Positions 6,736 to 11,303 of a DNA stretch of 11,303 nt are shown here, piece by piece (positions within the stretch are counted from its first letter, which is position 1; every line of letters starts with the position of its first letter). The notes below the pieces were generated by a model. That model was not told the DNA's origin, did not search any database, and saw nothing but the letters and a program-made list of their open reading frames with translations. The position numbers and the translations under genes are program-made. Origin of the DNA: Desulfotignum sp. (GTDB lineage Bacteria; Desulfobacterota; Desulfobacteria; Desulfobacterales; Desulfobacteraceae). The stretch covers positions 1 to 11,303 of the forward strand of contig JAABRW010000336.1 of the NCBI GenBank assembly GCA_011390695.1. Direction: 5' to 3'.

Positions 6736-7317
6736 AAGGCCGAAGATAAACGTGTGAAAAATTTTTTCAGCCAGGGCTTGTGGCCCGATGTCGCCTTTGG
6801 GGTCATACCACCGGTAGATCCAGTTGCACATGCCAACCAGGCAGTGAGCATCCACGGCGATGTGATCGAGAGGAAGACCCTTTTCCCGGCACCAGGCTTC
6901 CAGGGCGTTGCGCCAGAAAACCAGATAGGCTCTTTGTTTTTCTTTGACCTGGCGGTACCACTCTCCGGTGAGGCAGTCATCATCATTGAGGATCAGTTTG
7001 CTGCGGTATTTGTCTTTGCAGAAGGTGTCCACCTGGTACTGGATATATTTTCTGATCAGGTTCAGGGAATCCGCCTGGGTGCCGGCGATCTTTTCAATGC
7101 CGGCAATCATGTCATCCATATGGCTGTCCAGAATCTGGAATAAAAGCTCTTCCTTGCTTTTAAAATAATAGTACAGTCCGGCCGTGGTCATCCCGGTTGC
7201 TCCGGCGATATCCCGGATGGTGGTTTTGTCATACCCTTTCTGCCACAGGGTCTGGGTGGCAATCCGGTAGATCTCTTTTTTTCGGCGTTCCTGTTCTTTA
7301 AGCTTGTATTCTTTCAT
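6706..7317 (-). CDS. TetR-family transcriptional regulator
   Basis: This regulator has 203 residues from the ATG at 7317; an in-frame ATG at 7335 would add six. The N-terminal DNA-binding domain is clear: a charged start (MKEYKLKEQERRKKEIYRIA), then QKGYDKTTIRDIAGATGMTT (26-45) followed by AGLYYYFKSKEELLFQIL, the standard TetR helix-turn-helix with its Y-Y-F-K-S-K-E-E-L ending. The remaining 140 residues form the variable ligand-binding and dimerisation domain. Length is typical. Genes of this kind usually repress adjacent genes and are released by a small ligand such as an acyl-CoA or organic acid. Here the next intact genes downstream on the same strand are the TRAP operon, about 355 bases away, so control of it is plausible but inferred. 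No ribosome site is obvious before either start. Confidence 0.92.
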   Translation of the reverse strand: MKEYKLKEQERRKKEIYRIATQTLWQKGYDKTTIRDIAGATGMTTAGLYYYFKSKEELLFQILDSHMDDMIAGIEKIAGTQADSLNLIRKYIQYQVDTFCKDKYRSKLILNDDDCLTGEWYRQVKEKQRAYLVFWRNALEAWCREKGLPLDHIAVDAHCLVGMCNWIYRWYDPKGDIGPQALAEKIFHTFIFGLSTKGTTSFT

Positions 7318-7325
7318 GGAAAGTA

Positions 7326-7354
7326 TATAAAACATAAAAAAATAGCTTTGACAA
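7326..7354 (-). promoter_or_regulatory. Candidate promoter of the TetR-family gene
   Basis: On the minus strand TTGTCA (7354-7349) and TTTATA (7331-7326) are 17 bases apart. Transcription would start very close to the ATG at 7317, giving an almost leaderless message, which fits the absence of a visible ribosome site. The surrounding gap (7336-7459) is A/T-rich and contains two TTTTGTCG direct copies and several ATCAAT motifs that could be part of an operator. Tentative. Confidence 0.35.
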
Positions 7355-7459
7355 GCAATTGATAGATTTTTTTGTCGTTTGTCAGATCATTATTTTGTCG
7401 GGTATCAATTTTCTGCTTTATCAATGGGGTATCTGTTCAGTTTGTCCGAGCATTGGCAT

Positions 7460-8168
7460 TCATGCCTCAGGATAGGATGTTTTGCTTTGGCAGCAGGGCA
7501 GAGACAGTGAAATGACCCGCGAACACAGCGCATTTGCGGCATCTTTGTCATGGGAAATGAGGATGACCGCAGTTCCGGTTTCCCGGGCCAGTCGGGTCAG
7601 CAGCAGCAGCAGGTGATCCCGGTTGGCCACATCCTGGCCGGCGGTGGGCTCGTCGGCAATCAATATCCGGGGGGCCAGGCCGAATGCCATGGCCATCAGC
7701 ACCCGCTGCCGCTGGCCCCCGCTGAGCTGGAACGGGTACCGGTCAAACAAAGAAACCTCCAGTCCCACCTGTGCCATGGCATGCCGCGCTTTTTGAATAG
7801 CGGTTTTTCGGGAATATCCCAGACTGGCTGTCAAGGCATCCTGGATCTGGACACCTGCCCGTACACCTGGGTCCAGCGCACTGCCGGGACTCTGGAACAG
7901 CAGGAGAATATCTTTTCCCCGTGTAAAAACAGGGGAGCCGTCATGGGAATGAAAGGCAGGTTGACCCGCGAACCGGACTATGCCCCGGCCAATGGACAGT
8001 GGATGCGGCAATAGTCCGGCAATGGCAAAGGCGGTGAGGGTTTTTCCGGATCTGCTTTCGCCGGCAATGCCCAGAATCTTCCCCGGTGCCAGCGCAAAAA
8101 GGGCAAAGGTTCCAGCGGTCTTTCCAGTATGCCTGCCGTGCATGGTTGACCAACGGGGGCTGGTTCAT
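7460..8168 (-). pseudogene. ABC importer ATPase, nickel/peptide type, frameshifted near its start
   Basis: The main frame gives 227 residues from an ATG at 8143 and carries every ABC ATPase motif: Walker A GESRSGKT (28-35), Q-loop glutamine 84 in LLLFQSPGSALDP, signature LSGGQRQRV (140-148), Walker B ILIADEPTAG (160-169) and the switch histidine 198 in ILISHD. The best match is the peptide/nickel importer group (NikD/DppD-like). The natural start appears to be the ATG at 8168, which overlaps the stop of the upstream binding-protein gene (ATGA) and reads MNQPPLVN. That frame then leaves the ABC frame near 8144, and the usual first beta strand of the domain is missing, so a small deletion with frameshift is likely. 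The second ATPase and the permeases of such a system are absent. A short ATPase from 8143 could still be made, but without partners it is probably non-functional. Confidence 0.7.
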
Positions 8169-8620
8169 TTTCTGATCCTGGTCTGGGTCAGGCCGGGCCT
8201 GAAGTGATGGTCCAGGAAAAAATTATCAATCCGGCGGGTATGGGCATAATAGCTGATATCATGGTACAGGGGCAGCAGGTGAAATGTCCAGTCCCGGGCC
8301 AGCGGGGTATACGGGTCCCTGGCCGGCTGGGCCGCCCCCGGCACCAGGGCCTTGATCATGCCGGGCAGGTCCATCTGGCCGGCCAGCCAATGGCGGTGAT
8401 CTGCCTTATGAAAAGGGGGTGTGCTGCAGTTGAAAATCAGGTAATGGGTGGTGGCTACCTCCACCTGTTTCAACACGATATCTTTGCCCTGGAACATGTC
8501 TGCCTGCTGGGGCAGGATAGCCCCCACATCCGTTACCGCATCGATCTCTCCGGACATCAGGGCCATGGCCCGGGTCTGAGCGTTCGGCAGGGTCCATTTT
8601 GTAAAATTAATCGCTTGCCA
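8165..8620 (-). pseudogene. Remnant of a nickel/peptide ABC solute-binding protein
   Basis: The frame encodes the family 5 extracellular solute-binding fold, but only pieces of it. The segment from about 8610 reads INFTKWTLPNAQTRAMALMS and then GEIDAVTDVGAILPQQ, the usual P-x-x-x-T-R-x-x-x-L-x-x-G-E-I-D motif in mid-protein. Next come THYLIFNCSTPPF and a stretch that resembles the x-R-x-A-L-x-x-A-I-D-x-x-x-I region. It then passes directly to FHLLPLYHDISYYAHTRRI, which belongs near the C-terminus, so a large internal block appears to be lost. The N-terminal half and signal peptide are also missing: the open frame meets a stop at 8654-8656, beside the toxin-antitoxin remnant. The TGA overlaps the ATPase start, which shows the two were once an operon. 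An internal ATG at 8566 exists but would not give a functional protein. Confidence 0.72.
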
Positions 8621-8628
8621 TGTAGTAT
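8599..8628 (+). promoter_or_regulatory. Candidate promoter of the toxin-antitoxin remnant
   Basis: TTGTAA (8599-8604) and TAGTAT (8623-8628) are 18 bases apart on the plus strand, ahead of the antitoxin. A strong AGGAGG ribosome site at 8656-8661 precedes its ATG. The segment is markedly A/T-rich compared with the flanking genes. The hexamers are imperfect, so confidence is low. Confidence 0.3.
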
Positions 8629-8667
8629 TTTTAATAGTGTTTTTAAAGATACATCAGGAGGTACAAA

Positions 8668-8948
8668 ATGGGAAAATTATCAAATATTATTCCGGTAAGT
8701 GATTTGAGGCGGGAAGCGGCCAACCTTTTAAAACAATTAAAAGAAAATGATGAACCCTTAATCATCACCCAAAGGGGAAGGCCCACAGCGGTAATCATCA
8801 GTGTTGATGCCTATGAAAAATTTGAACATGAAAAAGAAATCCTTCGTCTGCTGGCAAAAGGGGCAGGGAAATAGAAGCAGGCAAAGGATATGACCTGGAT
8901 TCTGTGCTTGCTGAAGCTGATAATCTTCTGGCCGAAGACCTCTCGTGA
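8668..8948 (+). pseudogene. Phd/YefM-type antitoxin, frameshifted before its C-terminal region
   Basis: The first frame gives 68 residues, MGKLSNIIPVSDLRREAANL and on through PLIITQRGRPTAVIISVDAYEKF, the typical Phd/YefM DNA-binding fold. It stops at a TAG (8872-8874). The sequence right after, in the frame one base back, reads EIEAGKGYDLDSVLAEADNL and then LAEDLS before a TGA at 8946-8948. That is the expected toxin-binding tail of this antitoxin group, so one base appears to have been lost near 8858-8868, around AAAAGGGGCAGGG. The shortened protein would keep DNA binding but lose its toxin-neutralising tail. The start is secure: an AGGAGG site 6 bases before the ATG. Base composition is more A/T-rich than the surroundings, consistent with acquisition. 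A programmed frameshift is possible but less likely given the broken partner. Confidence 0.75.
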
Positions 8949-9055
8949 GGGTTCAATTCACCCCATCAGCCCGGGCGCAATTTTTGTCTGCACTGTCCTA
9001 TATTCGTAAAGATAAACCAACGGCTTCAGAAAACAGTGGACTTGCTGAAGTTATA
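8945..9055 (+). pseudogene. RelE/ParE-type toxin, N-terminal fragment
   Basis: A GTG at 8945 overlaps the TGA of the antitoxin's original frame (GTGA), the usual arrangement of such pairs. It opens VRVQFTPSARAQFLSALSYI followed by RKDKPTASEN, matching the first helices of ParE-like toxins (V-x-F-T-P-x-A-x-x-Q-F). After about 30 residues the resemblance ends. The frame runs on into the opposite strand of the sulfur-carrier gene and stops at 9121, far short of the roughly 90-100 residues a toxin needs and without its C-terminal catalytic region. I therefore read it as a truncated, inactive remnant. The gap between this fragment and the convergent gene shows no terminator beyond a weak inverted repeat (CTTCAG/CTGAAG, 9024-9050). 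Confidence 0.65.
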
Positions 9056-9304
9056 TCATCCCCCGGCCAGGGGACCATGCAGGGTCAGGACGGCATCGGT
9101 TTCCAGGGGCGTGTACATTGAAATTTTCCGGTTGTCCAGAAAAATCATGGGCACCAGCAGGGGGCTGATGCCCTGTTTCAGCAAGATCTGCCGGACCGAA
9201 GCGCCTTTTTCCACCCGGATCCGGCATGTCTGCTGTCCAGGCCTGCCGGTATCCCTGAGGATGCTCAACAGGCTTTCTGACATATTCAAAGTGATGGTGA
9301 TCAT
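9056..9304 (-). CDS. MoaD/ThiS-like small sulfur-carrier protein
   Basis: The 82-residue protein has the size and layout of the ubiquitin-like sulfur carriers. A beta-rich start (MITITLNMSESLLSILRDTG) is followed by a strand and a helix with the typical G-x-S-V-R-Q-I-L (34-41). A second half with LVPMIFLDNRKISMYTPLE and TDAVLTLHGPLAGG follows and ends exactly in Gly-Gly, the tail that is adenylated and thiocarboxylated in MoaD and ThiS. The ATG overlaps the AOR stop codon (ATGA), so translation is coupled to AOR. A longer in-frame start at 9364 exists inside AOR but has no support. The position argues for a role in making the dithiolene sulfur of the tungstopterin cofactor; proteins of this kind are often found beside AOR genes. 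Partner E1-like and MoaE genes are not in the window. Confidence 0.82.
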   Translation of the reverse strand: MITITLNMSESLLSILRDTGRPGQQTCRIRVEKGASVRQILLKQGISPLLVPMIFLDNRKISMYTPLETDAVLTLHGPLAGG

Positions 9305-11193
9305 TCCACGGCCAGGTTGAATTTTTCCAGGGTTTCTCTGGTGGGGATGCCGTTTGAATCCCATCCCCGGGCTGCGTAATAGGCATCCAGCATTTCTTCG
9401 ATCACGGCAAATTCCACCTTGTGGCCCTTGTTGGGGCCGGAGGGGATGGGTTCTTCGTAAAAGCGCGGGGGCGGGTAATCATATTTTCTGCCGAAATCCG
9501 GGATCTCCCTTTTGTTGAACATCCGGTTCAGGTGCCAGATCTTTTCGGACAGGGTCAGAAGATCCTTGTTGAAATCCAGTTTTTTTCCGGTGGCGTGATA
9601 GTAGAGTTCTTCATAGTAATGGGTTTCCAGGCCGATCTCCATGTACTGGAGCCGGCAGGTGCCCAGGATGTCGAAGGCCGGCCGCAGGTGCTGGGATTTG
9701 AGCACCAGGGGTACCACGTTTTTGTGGTCCGCCTTGGGGATCGTTTCGAAATTCGCGCCCTGGGAGATCAGGTCATGGACATTGGCATCCTGGCTGCCGC
9801 CCACGGCATTGGCCACATCCGATCCCAGGACCCAGCACCGGCTGTGGTGGGCCCCCACATCCGCGGTCATGTATCCCAGCATCATGCCGGGGGCGTTTCG
9901 GGATTCATACCCGGTCCACTCCAGTCCCTTGACATGGATGGCAAATTTTGCACTGTCTCCCCCGATCTTTTCAGCAGCCTTTTGCACCCCGTCCGCCAGC
10001 ACATCCCCGATGCCGTCCCGTTTCGCGATTTTCTCCAGGATATAAACGATGGAGTCAAGGTCCCCCCATGTGACATCCATGCCCATCTCCTCTTTGGAGA
10101 TCAGCCCTTTTTCATAGCACTCCAGGGCAAAAGAAACCACAGCTCCGGCAGAGCAGGTGTCCAGTCCCAGTTCGTCGCACACCCAGTTGACATGGGCCAC
10201 GGCATGGATGTCGGAAAGTTCGCAGTTGCTGCCCAACAGGGCCAGGGTTTCATATTCCGGGCCTTCCACATATTTATTACCCAGGGCGGTTTTTGCAAGG
10301 CCGTATTTGCCGCAGGGGATGGGGCAGGAAAAACACCCCTTGTCCGTGATTTTCAGTTCATCCAGAATGGCTTTGCCGTTGATCTTATCGGCTGCATCAA
10401 AATGGGAGGTGGCAAAGTTGCGGGTGGGCAGGGCCCCCACATCATTGCACCAGTTGGTGATGCCGGCGGTGCCTTCCGGGGTCCAGCCCTTGAACCCGGG
10501 TTTTTCCCGGCAGGCGGCATAGGTTTGTTTGCCTTTTTTGAGCAGCCCTTTGGGGTCGAATACCGGGATGTCTTTGGTGCCGCGCACGGCAATGGCCTTG
10601 ATGTTTTTGGATCCCAGGACCGCGCCGATGCCGGTGCGGCCTGCCTGGCGCCCGAAATCATGGGAGATGCAGGCAAAGTTGACCATGCGCTCCCCAGCCT
10701 CGCCGATGGTCAAAACCTGAAATTCCTGTCCCAGATCATTTTTCAGGATCTCTTCCACGGCAGTGGAGCCTTTGCCCCACAGATGCCCTGCAGGCCGGAT
10801 CTCCACTGTGTCGTTGTCAATGAAGATATAGGAAGGATCTTTGGCCTGTCCCTTTAATATGGTGACATCATACCCGGCGTATTTCATGGTCACCCCGAAA
10901 TGTCCGCCCATGTTGCTGTCGCCGTATCCGCCCGTGGCAGGGGATTTTGCGGCAAAATGGGTTTTGCCGGCCGCCGGGACAAACAGGCCGCTCAACGGCC
11001 CCATGGCAATGACAAACCGGTTCTCCGGCCCTAAGGGGTCTGCGCCGGGCGGGTTTTCATCGTAAAGAATTTTGGCGGTGAATCCCCGGCCCCCGATAAA
11101 TTCGTCGACCCATTCCTGTTTCAAGGGTTGTTTTTCAATATTACCGCTGCTTAGATCGATCCTGAGGGTGTGTCCTGCATATCCGTATAACAT
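9301..11193 (-). CDS. aor: Aldehyde ferredoxin oxidoreductase family, tungsten-pterin enzyme
   Basis: This 630-residue enzyme is full length for the family (about 605-650). AOR-type enzymes interconvert carboxylic acids and aldehydes using ferredoxin, with a tungsten bis-pterin cofactor and one 4Fe-4S cluster. Visible landmarks: the GYAGHTLRIDLSSGNI start (4-19), GPLSGLFVPAAGKTHFAAKS (65-84), GDSNMGGHFG (91-100) and the cluster ligands Cys287, Cys290 and Cys294 in CFSCPIPC, with the fourth at Cys513. The two D-x-x-G-(L)-(C/D) pterin motifs appear as DELGLDT (340-346) and DILGTCR (508-514). Glu313 in GPEYET and His449/His450 match the proposed active-site pair of the Pyrococcus enzyme. A CGGAGGACC ribosome site precedes the ATG. 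A ferredoxin gene ends 18 bases upstream and a MoaD-like gene overlaps downstream. The exact substrate is unknown; related benzoyl-CoA reductase BamB-type subunits also belong to this fold. Confidence 0.94.
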   Translation of the reverse strand: MLYGYAGHTLRIDLSSGNIEKQPLKQEWVDEFIGGRGFTAKILYDENPPGADPLGPENRFVIAMGPLSGLFVPAAGKTHFAAKSPATGGYGDSNMGGHFGVTMKYAGYDVTILKGQAKDPSYIFIDNDTVEIRPAGHLWGKGSTAVEEILKNDLGQEFQVLTIGEAGERMVNFACISHDFGRQAGRTGIGAVLGSKNIKAIAVRGTKDIPVFDPKGLLKKGKQTYAACREKPGFKGWTPEGTAGITNWCNDVGALPTRNFATSHFDAADKINGKAILDELKITDKGCFSCPIPCGKYGLAKTALGNKYVEGPEYETLALLGSNCELSDIHAVAHVNWVCDELGLDTCSAGAVVSFALECYEKGLISKEEMGMDVTWGDLDSIVYILEKIAKRDGIGDVLADGVQKAAEKIGGDSAKFAIHVKGLEWTGYESRNAPGMMLGYMTADVGAHHSRCWVLGSDVANAVGGSQDANVHDLISQGANFETIPKADHKNVVPLVLKSQHLRPAFDILGTCRLQYMEIGLETHYYEELYYHATGKKLDFNKDLLTLSEKIWHLNRMFNKREIPDFGRKYDYPPPRFYEEPIPSGPNKGHKVEFAVIEEMLDAYYAARGWDSNGIPTRETLEKFNLAVE

Positions 11194-11211
11194 GATGGTC
11201 CTCCGATTTTT

Positions 11212-11303
11212 TTAGTTGAAATGCAGTGCATCCCGGGGACACACCTCCACGCACTGCCGGCAGTTGATGCATTTGTATGGCATGCCGTCATCATCCACCT
11301 GCA
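11212..11303 (-). CDS. 4Fe-4S ferredoxin-like protein (3' end only)
   Basis: The last 30 codons before a TAA at 11212-11214 read QVDDDGMPYKCINCRQCVEV followed by CPRDALHFN. C-x-x-C-x-x-C-x-x-x-C-P is a complete 4Fe-4S cluster motif of the bacterial ferredoxin type. The rest of the gene lies beyond the right edge, so its full length and number of clusters are unknown. It ends 18 bases before the AOR gene on the same strand and is almost certainly its cotranscribed electron carrier or an electron-transfer subunit. The spacing contains the AOR ribosome site. It could be a small ferredoxin or the tail of a larger iron-sulfur subunit. Confidence 0.85.
   Translation of the reverse strand, partial: QVDDDGMPYKCINCRQCVEVCPRDALHFN

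Noticed and set aside
8850..8872. Programmed -1 frameshift site in the antitoxin gene
   Set aside because: The A and G runs do not form a standard slippery heptamer in the reading frame, and the partner toxin is broken, so decay explains the shift better. Kept only as a remote alternative.
9024..9050. Inverted repeat CTTCAG/CTGAAG as a terminator for the AOR operon
   Set aside because: Six-base arms with a 15-base loop and no following T-run; it also lies inside the toxin-derived reading frame, so it is probably chance.
8599..9060. Transposon or insertion sequence bringing in the toxin-antitoxin unit
   Set aside because: No transposase frame, terminal inverted repeats or target-site duplication could be found at either border.
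9421..10857. Long open frame on the plus strand, 478 codons
   Set aside because: It lies wholly opposite the AOR gene, which has full-length family motifs; the plus-strand product shows no recognisable domain. It is a shadow of GC-rich coding sequence.

Overview
The window looks like chromosome from a strictly anaerobic, organic-acid-using bacterium, most likely a Desulfobacterota (Desulfobacteraceae-like) sulfate reducer. This is inferred from gene content: two TRAP-type carboxylate transporters, a tungsten-type aldehyde ferredoxin oxidoreductase with a ferredoxin partner, and a DUF169 protein. Codon use is moderately GC-rich. No 16S or other marker is present, so the taxonomy is a judgement. 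Nearly every intact gene lies on the minus strand, so the layout below is given in transcription order, from right to left.

11303 to 9056: the tail of a 4Fe-4S ferredoxin-like protein, a complete AOR-family oxidoreductase, and a MoaD/ThiS-like sulfur carrier ending in Gly-Gly whose ATG overlaps the AOR stop codon (ATGA). This is a compact redox module: the tungstopterin enzyme, its electron carrier, and a probable cofactor-sulfur protein.

9055 to 7460: a zone of gene decay. It holds a plus-strand Phd/YefM-ParE-type toxin-antitoxin pair in which the antitoxin is frameshifted before its C-terminal part and the toxin is cut off after about 30 residues. Beside it lie remnants of a nickel/peptide ABC importer: a solute-binding protein that has lost its N-terminal part and apparently an internal block, followed with an ATGA overlap by an ATPase that is frameshifted near its start. 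The ATPase keeps all its nucleotide-binding motifs.

7335 to 6352: a TetR-family regulator, then a roughly 350-base gap with three long G-tracts, a possible remnant of a plus-strand gene start, and a plausible promoter for the next operon.

6351 to 1: two tandem TRAP transporters. The first runs dctP, flavin-reductase-like protein, dctQ, dctM. A DUF169 gene follows, and then a second set of dctP, dctQ and dctM, the last cut by the window edge. Both dctP genes have the same 14-base element in their leaders at almost the same distance from the start codon, which suggests common control or duplication. The TetR gene just upstream is the obvious candidate local regulator. The flavin-reductase-like gene inside the operon suggests that the imported acid is processed by a flavin-dependent step, but the substrate cannot be read from sequence alone. 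I see no insertion sequence, CRISPR array, tRNA or rRNA gene.
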